From the NCBI RefSeq assembly GCF_004208525.1, contig NZ_SGIT01000001.1, forward strand, positions 1,488,001-1,552,000: DNA of 64,000 bases, given 5' to 3'. Numbering within the stretch: position 1 is the first letter of the stretch; every line of letters starts with the position of its first letter. The stretch comes from Sphingobacterium corticibacterium. Its GTDB lineage: Bacteria; Bacteroidota; Bacteroidia; Sphingobacteriales; Sphingobacteriaceae. The position numbers and the translations under genes were made by a program. The notes beneath the pieces were generated by a model. The model searched no databases, was not told the origin of the DNA, and saw only the letters and a program-made list of their open reading frames with translations. Positions 44,859-54,248 of this stretch are shown in pieces.

Positions 44859-45929
44859 CTATAAAATCACAAAACCACCGGTTTTCACGGACTCATCGCA
44901 GGCAAAAGCAATTCGTAAGCTGTTGACCGCATCTTCCATAGATTTTGAGAGTTCTAAGTCTTCGCGTATTGCCTGCAAGAAATGGATTTGTTCCCTGTCG
45001 CAGAGTTCTTGATGAGTAGGCTCATCCGTCAAATCTATCCATTCATCAGGTCTAACGAATCTGTTATTTTTATCTATATCCGCATAATGTACCCGTAATG
45101 ATTCTGTTTGGGTATGGGCTTCCACGGAATCAGATTGACCTCCTCCACCAGCTTTATGGGCAACAATGGATACCGCACCTTTAGGACCAATCACATCTTT
45201 GACAAAAAAAGCGGTTTCGCTTATCATCGGTCCCCACCCAGCTTCGTACCAACCTACCGAGCCATCATCAAAATGAATCTGCAGTTGCCCGTAGTTATAA
45301 TTTCCCAATGGAATATCTTCGGTTAAACGAGCACCAATAGCAGACACTTGAACGGGACGAGCCTCCGTCATCTGACACATCACATCGATATAATGCACGC
45401 CACAATCCACAATAGGGCTTAAACTTTTCATCAGATTTCGGTGCACATCCCACATATACCCTTGGCTTTGCTGGTTTAAATTCATGCGGAACACCAACGG
45501 AGATCCCAACGTTTTTCCTATTTCGATAAATTTAATCCAAGATGGATGGTAACGTAGAATATACCCCACTACGAGCTTCTTTCCCGCATCTTTAGCTGCC
45601 TGAACTACCCGTTCTGCCCCCAACACACTATCCGCCAATGGCTTTTCCATAAAAACGTGCGCTCCGGCCGTGAACGCCTTCAAGGCATACGTTTCATGTG
45701 TATCGGGATATGTAGCAATACATACCGCGTCTGGCGCGGTTTGACACAATGCGTCATCATAATCGTCGAATGTCGGGTAAGCGGTTTCCAGCATCTTGTT
45801 AACACGATGTTTACTATCACCTCTGGCTACCAGGCCGACAATCTCAAACCCGTCCAATTTATGATAGGCGGCAGCATGTGATGCTCCCATATTACCACAA
45901 CCTACAACCAATACTTTAATTTGCTCCAC
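44859..45929 (-). CDS. Gfo/Idh/MocA family oxidoreductase (cytoplasmic)
   Basis: 356 residues. N-terminal NAD(P) Rossmann motif VLVVGCGNMGASHAAAY (~6-22), EKPLAD (~94-99) and the C-terminal alpha/beta domain with GVHYIDVMCQM. There is no signal peptide, unlike the Tat-exported relative at 3914. Substrate unknown; family members oxidise sugars, inositols or reduce biliverdin. No operon partner: queE converges on it and DUF819 is divergent. Confidence 0.88.
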   Translation of the reverse strand: MEQIKVLVVGCGNMGASHAAAYHKLDGFEIVGLVARGDSKHRVNKMLETAYPTFDDYDDALCQTAPDAVCIATYPDTHETYALKAFTAGAHVFMEKPLADSVLGAERVVQAAKDAGKKLVVGYILRYHPSWIKFIEIGKTLGSPLVFRMNLNQQSQGYMWDVHRNLMKSLSPIVDCGVHYIDVMCQMTEARPVQVSAIGARLTEDIPLGNYNYGQLQIHFDDGSVGWYEAGWGPMISETAFFVKDVIGPKGAVSIVAHKAGGGGQSDSVEAHTQTESLRVHYADIDKNNRFVRPDEWIDLTDEPTHQELCDREQIHFLQAIREDLELSKSMEDAVNSLRIAFACDESVKTGGFVIL

Positions 45930-46083
45930 AATTACATAAAGTTATAAATAAGCCAACAATCCCCTCCAAATTACCATAAGCGTAGCGACTATTATGCGCT
46001 CTTCTTGATAAAATATCTTATATGTTACCGTTTCAAAAAAAGATTGTATAAATTCACGAGCAATTTAGCAATTACCGGAAAAT

Positions 46084-47349
46084 ATGCAAAATGCTATCAG
46101 AGAAGTTACGCCTCTCCTAGAGGATAATGCTGCTGTACTGGGGATATTAATGATCGTCTTAGGTCTTGTGTTTTACACAGCGAGCCTGGAAAACAAATAC
46201 GTTGTCAAATTTTATTCCGTCATTCCGCCATTGTTACTTTGTTATTTTGTCCCCGGTCTACTCAATTCTGCCAACATCATCGACGGCGAAAACTCTCCTC
46301 TTACGGGTATCGGCAGTCGTTTTTTTCTCCCGGCTTGCCTCATTCTTTTCACATTAAGTCTAAACCTTCGGGAAATGTGGAATTTGCGTAAGGGTGTAGG
46401 CTTGATGTTTTTCACCGGCATGGTCGGCATTATTATAGGCGGTCCGCTAGCGGTTGGGATAACTTCTCTCTTTGCACCAAGCGTTGTAGGTGGTGCCGGC
46501 CCCGATGAGATCTGGCGTGGGTTAGGAACACTCGCCGGTTCCTGGATTGGTGGCAGTGCCAACCAAGCAGCACTTCGGGAAATACTCCAGCCTTCACAAG
46601 AACTATTTTCCGCCACTATTACCGTTGATGTATTTGTTGCCTATATATGGATGGCATTCCTCTTGTATGGGGCATCGAAACAGCAGAGATTCAATGCGTA
46701 TTTTAACGCCGACACCGCGGAGTTGGAAACCTTGACCAAGAGGATGGATCAACAACAAAAAGCAAATATCCGTATACCGGAAACGAAAGATTTGGTATTC
46801 ATGTTATCACTTGCTATAGGAGGTACAGGATTAGCATCGCTCTTGGCGAATCCCATCACATCCTACATGGAAATCCATTTTCCGGAATTGGAAAAATTCT
46901 CGTTAACAAACAGCTTCTTTTGGCTCATATTATTTGCGACTTTGATTGGTATTATCCTTTCTTTTACGCCGGCTCGTAAACTGGAAAATGCAGGAGCCTC
47001 CAAAATGGCCACCGTATTATTGTATATGTTGATTGTCACCATTGGCATGCAGATGGATATTACCGCTATTTTGGAAAACCCGGGTCTGTTTATCGTCGGC
47101 ATCATCTGGATAAGTATCCACGCGTTGCTCCTGCTATGGGTAGGAAAATTGATGAAAGCACCTTTTTTCTACTATGCTATCGGCAGTATGGCAAATATTG
47201 GTGGCGTAGCTTCCGCCACCGTTACGTCCGCGGCTTTTCACCCTTCTCTTGTCTCCGTAGGTGTTATTCTATCGGTATTCAGCTATGCTATCGGTACTTA
47301 CGCCGGATGGTTGACAGCCATACTGATGCAATTGGTATCTCCGGGTTAG
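46084..47349 (+). CDS. DUF819 family membrane protein
   Basis: 421 residues with about ten membrane helices. Blocks such as GTLAGSWIGGSANQAALRE (~155-173) and the late SMANIGGVASATVTSAAF (~371-388) are typical of DUF819 (YjcL-like) proteins. The internal similarity of the two halves suggests an inverted-repeat transporter fold. Substrate unknown. Followed by a thioesterase after 86 bases. Confidence 0.85.
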   Translation: MQNAIREVTPLLEDNAAVLGILMIVLGLVFYTASLENKYVVKFYSVIPPLLLCYFVPGLLNSANIIDGENSPLTGIGSRFFLPACLILFTLSLNLREMWNLRKGVGLMFFTGMVGIIIGGPLAVGITSLFAPSVVGGAGPDEIWRGLGTLAGSWIGGSANQAALREILQPSQELFSATITVDVFVAYIWMAFLLYGASKQQRFNAYFNADTAELETLTKRMDQQQKANIRIPETKDLVFMLSLAIGGTGLASLLANPITSYMEIHFPELEKFSLTNSFFWLILFATLIGIILSFTPARKLENAGASKMATVLLYMLIVTIGMQMDITAILENPGLFIVGIIWISIHALLLLWVGKLMKAPFFYYAIGSMANIGGVASATVTSAAFHPSLVSVGVILSVFSYAIGTYAGWLTAILMQLVSPG

Positions 47350-47435
47350 GTTTTACAAATTCCGAAGGGTTCATCGAAGATAACCGAGCTTGCGAGCTCA
47401 CCGAAGGTAATTACAAACAACGAAACAAAAATAAA

Positions 47436-47879
47436 ATGGAACAAAATATCTATTACGAAGGACAGGTACTCTGGGCTCAGCTAGACCCAAACATGCATCT
47501 TAGGCATTCCGCCTACGCCGATTTTTGTGCACAGGCGCGAAGTAATATGCTAACCAAAGCAGGGCTTTCGCTAGAGGAATTTGCCAAATATCATATTGGT
47601 CCTATTTTGTTTAGGGAGGAGCTCGTCTATCATCGAGAAATTGGGCTTGATGAACGCATAACCGTAAAGGTAGAAATGACCAAGCTCAACCTTAAAAATT
47701 TTCGATTCTCGTTTCGGCATGAGATTTATAAAGAGAATGGAATAAAAGCAGCAACGGTGGAGATAGACGGTGCTTGGTTAGACCTCCATAAACGAAAACT
47801 GACCATCATCCCAGACGAATGGCATTCCATTTTTAACACTATTCCCAAAGCGGATGATTATGTAGAGACGACGGGATAA
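47436..47879 (+). CDS. Hotdog-fold acyl-CoA thioesterase (4HBT-like)
   Basis: 147 residues from ATG 47436. A longer reading in the same frame runs back into the DUF819 gene and has no similarity, so it is rejected. The 4-hydroxybenzoyl-CoA thioesterase motif LDPNMHLRHSAYADF (catalytic Asp17 region, H21) is present, with the usual FREELVYHREI and a hotdog beta sheet. It hydrolyses an acyl-CoA thioester; the acyl group is unknown. It ends at a hairpin shared with the convergent GNAT-nitrilase gene. Confidence 0.82.
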   Translation: MEQNIYYEGQVLWAQLDPNMHLRHSAYADFCAQARSNMLTKAGLSLEEFAKYHIGPILFREELVYHREIGLDERITVKVEMTKLNLKNFRFSFRHEIYKENGIKAATVEIDGAWLDLHKRKLTIIPDEWHSIFNTIPKADDYVETTG

Positions 47880-47887
47880 TAATGGTA

Positions 47888-47915
47888 GTGAATCTCCTTA
47901 TTTTAGGAGATTCAC
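47888..47915. terminator. Bidirectional terminator overlapping the GNAT-nitrilase stop
   Basis: Perfect 10-bp stem GTGAATCTCC / GGAGATTCAC with an 8-nt loop, between convergent stops; the loop contains the stop codon of the minus-strand gene. Confidence 0.75.
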
Positions 47916-49409
47916 CTCATACAAATCCTTTCTTCTATCCTTCAGTATCTTTACTGTACCATATTCGTGCAAATCCCGAAGAGCATATAAATCGACATCC
48001 GCTATCAATACCATCTCCGTATTCGGTGTAGCTTCAGCTTTGATACCATTGTTGGGAAACGCAAAATCTGACGGCGTAAAAACCGCAGATTGCGAATATT
48101 GAATATCCATATTATTGACGCGCGGTAGATTCCCTACGCAACCAGCTATGGCTACATAACATTCATTTTCGATAGCCCTCGCTTGGGCACAGGCCCTTAC
48201 CCGCATATAACCGTTTTGCGTATCCGTCATAAACGGTACAAACAGAATTTGCATGCCCTGGTCGGCCATAATCCGGCTGACTTCCGGAAATTCCACGTCA
48301 TAGCATACCAAGAGACCAACCTTTCCACAATCCGTATCAAAGACCTTGATCTCGCTCCCGCCTACCATCCCATAATATTTAAACTCATTGGGCGTGATAT
48401 GAATCTTTTTATGTACATCCACGCTCCCATTCCGATGGCATAGATAAGAGGCATTATAGAGCTTTTTATACTCCCTGATCGGCATAGATCCAGCGATGAT
48501 ATTCACATTATAGGATACCGCAAACTCTTGTAGCTTTTCCACGATTTCAGCCGTCAATTCCGAAAGTTTCTCCATGGCAGCGTGCTCCGGCAGATCGTTG
48601 TAGGGGCTCATCAACGGCGTATTAAAAAACTCCGGAAACATTACAAAATCCGATCCATAGTCGCTCACCGCATCCACAAAGAATTCCACTTGATCGTAGA
48701 AGTCATTGATATCTTTAAATAACCGCATCTGCCATTGTACCAAACCCAATCGGATCGTTTGTTTTGAAGTAGAGGAAGATTTCGCATCGGGATCATAATA
48801 AATATTATCCCATTGCAATAGTGTCGCAAATTCATTTGACTCTTTATCCTCGGGAAGATAATTTTTCAGAATCTTGGAAACGTGAAAATCATTTGATAAT
48901 TGAAACGTTAGTGTGGGATCAAAAATCTCTTTCCGCTTTACTTTTTCGATATAGGTCCGTGGTGTTATTTTATCCGCATACGTATGGTAATTCGGTATAC
49001 GTCCGCCCGCGACAATACCTCGAAGGTTCATCTGCTCACACAGCTCTTTCCGTGCATCATATAAACGTCGCCCTAGCCGCAATGACCGAAAGTCAGGATG
49101 TACAAATACCTCAATACCATACAGGATATCCCCTTCATAATCATGGGTCGAAAATTTGCCATCATCTATAATTTCATAATATTTCTTATAAATATTGGTT
49201 TTCTTCGAATCGATGATCAGTGACAGCGCGCAGGCAACCACACGTCCATCGACTTCCACACACAATTGCCCTTCCGGAAAGATTTCGATCAAGTCTACAA
49301 TGTTTTCCCGCGTCCACACATCGCCTGTATCCCCACCGTAAGCCTTCTCCATCGAGCGCTTTAGATCCTTGTAGTCTTTAGTCGTTAAGTTCCTAACCTG
49401 TATATCCAT
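47898..49409 (-). CDS. GNAT acetyltransferase - carbon-nitrogen hydrolase (nitrilase) fusion
   Basis: 503 residues. Residues ~1-190 form a GNAT domain (VHPDFRSLRLGRRLYDARKEL is the acetyl-CoA loop, read in parts). Residues ~220-503 form a nitrilase-superfamily amidase with the catalytic triad: Glu near 256 (MFPEFFNTP), Lys near 332 (HKKIHITP) and Cys near 367 (LLVCYDVEFPE). Proteins of this architecture are conserved in Bacteroidota and Proteobacteria without a known substrate. Adjacent DUF3467 gene lies 1 base upstream, so the two are cotranscribed with the M42 peptidase. Confidence 0.9.
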   Translation of the reverse strand: MDIQVRNLTTKDYKDLKRSMEKAYGGDTGDVWTRENIVDLIEIFPEGQLCVEVDGRVVACALSLIIDSKKTNIYKKYYEIIDDGKFSTHDYEGDILYGIEVFVHPDFRSLRLGRRLYDARKELCEQMNLRGIVAGGRIPNYHTYADKITPRTYIEKVKRKEIFDPTLTFQLSNDFHVSKILKNYLPEDKESNEFATLLQWDNIYYDPDAKSSSTSKQTIRLGLVQWQMRLFKDINDFYDQVEFFVDAVSDYGSDFVMFPEFFNTPLMSPYNDLPEHAAMEKLSELTAEIVEKLQEFAVSYNVNIIAGSMPIREYKKLYNASYLCHRNGSVDVHKKIHITPNEFKYYGMVGGSEIKVFDTDCGKVGLLVCYDVEFPEVSRIMADQGMQILFVPFMTDTQNGYMRVRACAQARAIENECYVAIAGCVGNLPRVNNMDIQYSQSAVFTPSDFAFPNNGIKAEATPNTEMVLIADVDLYALRDLHEYGTVKILKDRRKDLYEVNLLK

Positions 49410-49410
49410 G

Positions 49411-49752
49411 CTATGCTTCCCCTTTTGGGCCTCCGAAATTCAGTGGCAGCCCCGGATCTCCTGCTTTGATAATACCATTGGCCGCCTCGAACCGATTCAC
49501 ATTATCCTGTAATGCCCCTAATAGCCGTTTGGCATGCTCTGGTGTTAAAATAATTCTAGATTTAACCTTTGCTTTAGGTATCCCGGGCATGATGCGAATA
49601 AAATCCACTACAAATTCAGAGCTAGAATGCGTAATAATCGCAAGGTTACTATACGTACCTTCCGCAATCTCTTCACTCAATTCTATACTCAGTTCATTAT
49701 TCTCTGCTTCTTCGTTGTTATTGTTCTTCAAGTCCATAAAATTAACGTCCAT
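49411..49752 (-). CDS. DUF3467 protein
   Basis: 113 residues. An acidic, asparagine-rich start (LKNNNNEEAENNE) leads to a compact beta-rich domain with THSSSEFVVDFIRIMPG and LTPEHAKRLLGALQDNVNRFE, the DUF3467 pattern. The family is widespread and of unknown function. One base separates it from the GNAT-nitrilase start region downstream, and the M42 peptidase ends 30 bases upstream. Confidence 0.85.
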   Translation of the reverse strand: MDVNFMDLKNNNNEEAENNELSIELSEEIAEGTYSNLAIITHSSSEFVVDFIRIMPGIPKAKVKSRIILTPEHAKRLLGALQDNVNRFEAANGIIKAGDPGLPLNFGGPKGEA

Positions 49753-49782
49753 TTTTATTCTTTATAATTTTGATATTTTTAT

Positions 49783-50901
49783 TTACACCGTAAACGATCT
49801 AAAGTCTTGCCCGTCTTCAATCTTAAGAAGCGCCGCATAAATAAGCCGTATAACATTATCCAGATCTTCTTTATGCACCATTTCGACTGTCGTATGCATA
49901 TAACGCAATGGCAAGGATATCAAGGCAGAAGGTACCCCTCCATTGGAATAAGCAAAAGCATCGGTATCCGTTCCGGTGAAACGGGATGATGCCTGTCGCT
50001 GAAACGGAATGTCGTTCTCCTTCGCTACGTCGATCAACAGTCGGTTCAAATTGATCTGTACTGCAGGTGCGTAAGACAATACCGGACCTTGACCACAAGC
50101 CAAATCGCCCTGCGTAATTTTATTAATCATAGGCGTTTGTGTATCGTGCGTTACATCCGTCACAATCGCAAGATTGGGTTTAATGTAATGGGTAATCATC
50201 TCTGCCCCACGTAAACCGATTTCTTCCTGCACCGCATTCACGATATATAAACCGAAAGGTAGTTTTTTCTTATGCTGTTTTAACAAACGCGCTACTTCCG
50301 CGACCATAAAGCCTCCGGCACGGTTATCTAATGCGCGTCCTACGTAATAGCGATCGTTAAGCACCATAAATTCATCTTCATAGGTCACCACACAGCCTAC
50401 ATGAATCCCCATCTCCTCTACCTCTTCTTTGGAAGTTGCACCACAATCCAAAAAGATATTCTTCAAGGAGGGCGCATCCTCCTTCTCGCCCGAACGCGTG
50501 TGTATAGCAGGCCAACCAAAAACCGCTTTCACCGTTCCCTTATCCGTATGAATATGTACGCGTTTTGACGGTGCAATCTGATGATCAGAGCCACCATTCC
50601 GGATCACGTATATCAGCCCGTCTTTGGTGATATAATTAACAAACCAAGATATTTCATCGGCATGGGCTTCTATGACTACTTTATACGCGGCTTCCGGATT
50701 GATGATACCCACCGCCGTACCGTAATTGTCGATATAAGTTTTGTCCACATAAGGTTTCAGATAATCTAACCATAAGCGTTGGCCTTCCCATTCAAAACCG
50801 GTTGGTGAAGGGTTATTGATGTATTTTTCAAAAAACTTTAACGATTTATCCGTGACAACGGAAACATGTTTCTTTTTTTCTTTTTCTTTTTTATTTGCCA
50901 T
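49783..50901 (-). CDS. M42 family aminopeptidase (glucanase-like)
   Basis: 372 residues. Cytoplasmic co-catalytic metallopeptidase. Metal-binding and catalytic motifs are all visible: EAHADEISW (~78-86), ALDNRAGG (~189-196), VQEEIGLRGA (~222-231), TDVTHD and SRFTGTDTDAFAYS, with PLRYMHTTVEMV near the C-terminus. It has an unusually lysine-rich start (MANKKEKEKKKH). First gene of a three-gene minus-strand run with DUF3467 and the GNAT-nitrilase protein. Confidence 0.92.
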   Translation of the reverse strand: MANKKEKEKKKHVSVVTDKSLKFFEKYINNPSPTGFEWEGQRLWLDYLKPYVDKTYIDNYGTAVGIINPEAAYKVVIEAHADEISWFVNYITKDGLIYVIRNGGSDHQIAPSKRVHIHTDKGTVKAVFGWPAIHTRSGEKEDAPSLKNIFLDCGATSKEEVEEMGIHVGCVVTYEDEFMVLNDRYYVGRALDNRAGGFMVAEVARLLKQHKKKLPFGLYIVNAVQEEIGLRGAEMITHYIKPNLAIVTDVTHDTQTPMINKITQGDLACGQGPVLSYAPAVQINLNRLLIDVAKENDIPFQRQASSRFTGTDTDAFAYSNGGVPSALISLPLRYMHTTVEMVHKEDLDNVIRLIYAALLKIEDGQDFRSFTV

Positions 50902-50922
50902 ATTATCATTTCATTCAATTAC

Positions 50923-50988
50923 CAGTGATCAGTAATCAGTGACTATATAGTTACTAGCCTCTACTCGTCACTCATTACCCATCCTATC
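50923..50988. repeat. Short-period CAGTGAT/CAGTAAT repeat region
   Basis: Degenerate tandem units such as CAGTGAT, CAGTAAT, CAGTGAC and then TCGTCAC, TCATTAC fill the spacer upstream of the M42 gene. It looks like a dispersed intergenic repeat type rather than a gene. Confidence 0.5.
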
Positions 50989-51106
50989 AAAGTTAGGAAT
51001 TTCACCCAAATAGCATAAGAAATTTAATGCAATATTGATTTTATAAAGGATAACCTTATATTTTCTTTACAAAATAGCCCTTGATGGCTGAGGAGAGCAA
51101 AATATA

Positions 51107-51150
51107 TTTATTTTATATGCATACACACTTATATTGCATATAAAAATAAA
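51107..51150. repeat. Imperfect inverted repeat upstream of lgt
   Basis: TTTATTTTATATGCA (51107-51121) and TGCATATAAAAATAAA (51135-51150) pair with one extra A, across a 13-nt loop; 33 bases before the lgt ATG. Could be a cruciform, binding site or mRNA hairpin. Confidence 0.45.
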
Positions 51151-51182
51151 TTTATTTAGGTTTACCGCACAATTGAAGACTT

Positions 51183-52004
51183 ATGCACGCAATATTAAAT
51201 GTTATCCACTGGAATATAGATCCCATCATTTTTGAAATAGGTTCTTTTGGCTTGCGCTACTACGCGTTATGCTTTTTAGCTGCCTTTGTAGTATCCTATA
51301 TCCTCATGTTAAAAATTTTCAAAAGAGAAGGGAAAACCCAGGAGCTGCTCGATCAATTAAGTATTTATATCTTTTTAGGAACGTTAATCGGCGCACGATT
51401 GGGCCACTGTCTTTTCTATGAGTTTGACTATTACAGCCAACATCCACTGGAAATGATTCTCCCTTTCCGCATGGTTGACGGAAGTTTTCAGCTGACCGGC
51501 TTTCAAGGACTTGCCAGTCATGGTGGTGCTATTGGCATTCTGTTAGCGTTGTGGTTGTTTTCCCGAAAAACGAAAACAAATTTCATGTGGATTACCGATA
51601 GATTGATTATTGTCGTCCCACTAGCAGGTGCTTTTGTCCGGTTAGGCAATTTTTTCAATTCGGAGATTATCGGACTTCCGACAGCGATGCCATGGGGCGT
51701 TGTCTTTGAACGGGTCGATATGGTAGCGCGCCACCCGGCCCAACTGTATGAGGCAATTGCTTATGTTATTATCTTCATCATTTTATGGACGATGTACCAG
51801 AAGAATGCAAAGCCCAAAGCAGGTTATCTGTTTGGCATATTCTTGGTTCTGTTATTTGGTGCCCGCTTTGTGCTTGAATTTTACAAAGAAAACCAGGAAG
51901 CTTTCGAAGACAGCATGAAGTTTAATATGGGGCAATTATTAAGTATTCCCTTTATGATTGGCGGTCTATACCTTATTTTCCGAAAGCCGAAACAGAAAGC
52001 ATAA
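51183..52004 (+). CDS. lgt: Prolipoprotein diacylglyceryl transferase
   Basis: 273 residues with about seven membrane helices. Lgt moves diacylglycerol from phosphatidylglycerol to the lipobox cysteine of prolipoproteins in the inner membrane, the first step of lipoprotein maturation. The essential motifs ASHGGAIGILLA (~116-127) and RLGNFFNSEIIG (~152-163) are present, and GARLGH at ~75. Needed for the lipoproteins encoded here (GlpQ, the M48 protease). Confidence 0.96.
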   Translation: MHAILNVIHWNIDPIIFEIGSFGLRYYALCFLAAFVVSYILMLKIFKREGKTQELLDQLSIYIFLGTLIGARLGHCLFYEFDYYSQHPLEMILPFRMVDGSFQLTGFQGLASHGGAIGILLALWLFSRKTKTNFMWITDRLIIVVPLAGAFVRLGNFFNSEIIGLPTAMPWGVVFERVDMVARHPAQLYEAIAYVIIFIILWTMYQKNAKPKAGYLFGIFLVLLFGARFVLEFYKENQEAFEDSMKFNMGQLLSIPFMIGGLYLIFRKPKQKA

Positions 52005-52013
52005 ATCCATTGG

Positions 52014-52048
52014 GGGAATAGATGGTCTATAAAAAGCTCTCTATTCCC
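52014..52048. terminator. Bidirectional terminator between lgt and aroQ
   Basis: Stem GGGAATAGA / TCTATTCCC with a 17-nt loop; the aroQ stop codon lies inside the loop. Confidence 0.65.
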
Positions 52049-52443
52049 AATTTATAACTGTTTAGGCCAAAACCACAAATTACCCCGACACAGTTTTGGG
52101 CAAGATAGGAATGATGCCGAAATGCTTCCCGCTTGTGCACGTTGGATATATGAACTTCAACCACAGGGGTCGTAATACCAGCAATAGCATCACCAATGGC
52201 TACGGAGGTGTGTGTATAGGCTCCTGCATTAAGCACGACACCATCATAAGAAAAACCAATCTCATGCAATGTATCGATGATACCGCCCTCGTGATTGCTC
52301 TGAAAATAAGAAAGCTCCACCGCTGGATACTGCTGCTTTAATGCTTCAAAAAAGGATTCGAAATCTTGACTTCCGTAAATATTTTTTTCCCGTATCCCTA
52401 ATAGATTTAAATTAGGACCGTTTATGATCATGATCTTCTTCAT
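52027..52443 (-). CDS. aroQ: 3-dehydroquinate dehydratase, type II
   Basis: 138 residues. Third step of the shikimate pathway. Motifs: IINGPNLNLLGIREKNIYG (with the catalytic Arg and Tyr), SNHEGGIID (~49-57), LNAGAYTHTS (~71-80) and VEVHISNVHKREAFRHHS (~93-110). Length normal for the dodecameric type II enzyme. Stands between lgt and the barrel protein. Confidence 0.97.
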   Translation of the reverse strand: MKKIMIINGPNLNLLGIREKNIYGSQDFESFFEALKQQYPAVELSYFQSNHEGGIIDTLHEIGFSYDGVVLNAGAYTHTSVAIGDAIAGITTPVVEVHISNVHKREAFRHHSYLAQNCVGVICGFGLNSYKLGIESFL

Positions 52444-52479
52444 ACTATTGCAAAGTAAAAATTAAAAAGTAATTTTTAC

Positions 52480-54108
52480 TTATATATCGCCATAAAAATT
52501 ACGAAACGAAGACCGAAGACCAAAACTGATAACACCAGATTTCTGCGTAGGTGATTCAGCAATCTGGTTATAACGCTGCGTATAGCCTACTTCGAAACGT
52601 AAGTTATATTTCGGATTCAATACATACGCCGCTTTTACATCGGCATAGTAAAGGTCGTTCTTTACACCTTGCCCAATATAATTCCCATGCATATCGGGGA
52701 TAGTTCTATAAGACTGAAAAATATCACCGCCCATGTTTGTCAAATGATCAGGATCGGTGCCATACCGACTGTAGAGGCCCTGTATCGAAAAATCGAAACG
52801 ATTCCATGAATAATTGACCATACCAAGCAACTCTCTAAAATTAGCTCCTCTGGGGTGCGCTAGCGGTTCCCCGTTATTACTATAATTAGAAATCGAAACA
52901 AAATGTTGATAGGTATAAGGTCTTACGACATTATATTCCGCTATAAAATTAAGGTTCTGCACCTTAAATATATTAAAGCCTTTCACCCCTAACTGCGTTC
53001 CCCATTTGTTATGCGCATAACCGTTGCCCGCAAAAAACTCTTTGGCGGTAAACTCCCCTAACAAAAATTGTCCGTAAGCCGTCATATTATCCAGTACTTT
53101 ATATTTAGCATTCAGCCCCAAGAACATTTTATCTGGCGAAGTCGAGTTGTTAGATTCCACCGGACGCAAGAAAATAATAGGATTAGCATAGTTAAAATCA
53201 AAACCACGATGCCCCGCTTCGTTACGATTCGCCCACACAACCGCTTGGAAGAAGCCAACCGACAAGCGATTTGTGGCATTATAATCCAGATATTGGAAAG
53301 CCCCCCATTTACTACCGTCACCAAAGCGGCCGCCGGAATTGAGCGAATCTATGCGTGGATTTCTCGGATCGTTCATATACGCCCAAATCGATGTATACTG
53401 CACGTTCCCGATCTTACCAGTGAATTTCAAATGTGCGTAATTTGAAGAAAAGTCCGATAATAACAAAGAACGATAGCCATCTCCGATATGGTTCTTGTCA
53501 TACGCCAATGTTGCCTGGAAGTAGTCGCTGAAGTCATAGCTTAAGTTCGCTGTAGCATACATCCAATCTTTTTTATGACCAGCTAAGTCTTTCACATGTC
53601 CCTGTCCAGGAATCACACCTGCTCTATCGATATAATCCGTAAGATAATTTGGAAAAACACCTTGATTTTCAAATGCATTCGCGTAAAACGTAAACTTATC
53701 CTTAATATTCAATCCCAACTGTACACCTCGGGTATTTAACCAAGTCGTTCTTTTATCCGCACCAATCATTTCTTTTCCGATGACGAAATCCGGCAAAAAA
53801 TCCAAATAAAAGCTATGATCTTCTTTATGAATCTCCACCAGATGTTCATTGAATATCTTCCGCATGAAAATATTGTCCGAGTCCACTTGATTTAAGCTTT
53901 GGATGGAATCATACTTCGTCAATAAATCCCCTTTAAAAAGAAAAGGTTTAGTGGCCGTATGCATCCGTGTATTGGGGGAATAAAGAAGTTCGTCGTATTT
54001 CTGGTAATGTTGGTATGAATAAGGTTGATTCTTAACCTGAGCTTCCGCCACTGACGTCGCCACCATCCATACGCATGATACAAAAACGAGAACGTAATAA
54101 AACTTCAT
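52480..54108 (-). CDS. Outer-membrane beta-barrel protein, Wzi/RemB-like
   Basis: 542 residues from the ATG complementary to 54106-54108; an 18-codon longer reading lacks a signal peptide at its start. Signal peptide MKFYYVLVFVSCVWMVATS with cleavage near AEAQ. The mature protein is rich in alternating aromatic strands (YSRYGTD, YTYQHFVSISNYSN) as in an 18-strand barrel and ends with FRNFYGDI. The overall pattern is like the capsule-assembly Wzi family and the gliding protein RemB in Bacteroidota. Family call moderate; a role in capsule attachment or surface motility is inference. Confidence 0.65.
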   Translation of the reverse strand: MKFYYVLVFVSCVWMVATSVAEAQVKNQPYSYQHYQKYDELLYSPNTRMHTATKPFLFKGDLLTKYDSIQSLNQVDSDNIFMRKIFNEHLVEIHKEDHSFYLDFLPDFVIGKEMIGADKRTTWLNTRGVQLGLNIKDKFTFYANAFENQGVFPNYLTDYIDRAGVIPGQGHVKDLAGHKKDWMYATANLSYDFSDYFQATLAYDKNHIGDGYRSLLLSDFSSNYAHLKFTGKIGNVQYTSIWAYMNDPRNPRIDSLNSGGRFGDGSKWGAFQYLDYNATNRLSVGFFQAVVWANRNEAGHRGFDFNYANPIIFLRPVESNNSTSPDKMFLGLNAKYKVLDNMTAYGQFLLGEFTAKEFFAGNGYAHNKWGTQLGVKGFNIFKVQNLNFIAEYNVVRPYTYQHFVSISNYSNNGEPLAHPRGANFRELLGMVNYSWNRFDFSIQGLYSRYGTDPDHLTNMGGDIFQSYRTIPDMHGNYIGQGVKNDLYYADVKAAYVLNPKYNLRFEVGYTQRYNQIAESPTQKSGVISFGLRSSFRNFYGDI

Positions 54109-54189
54109 AGATGAAAATATATTATACCTGTTCTTCCTAACAATTATTATTCCTAATTTCATTCCACATCAAAGGTAACGATATTATAG

Positions 54190-54220
54190 TTGGAAAACTT
54201 ACAAAGAAAAACCATCTTTG
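54190..54220 (+). promoter_or_regulatory. Possible murI promoter
   Basis: TTG (54190-54192), 20-base spacer, CATCTTTG (54213-54220; one mismatch to TAnnTTTG), 28 bases before the murI ATG. Confidence 0.4.
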
Positions 54221-54248
54221 CTTAACAAAAGAAGCCGGTGAAGATATA

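Noticed and set aside
47136..47435. Upstream extension of the thioesterase reading frame
   Set aside because: It overlaps the DUF819 coding sequence in another frame and lacks family similarity; the ATG at 47436 gives the canonical hotdog length.
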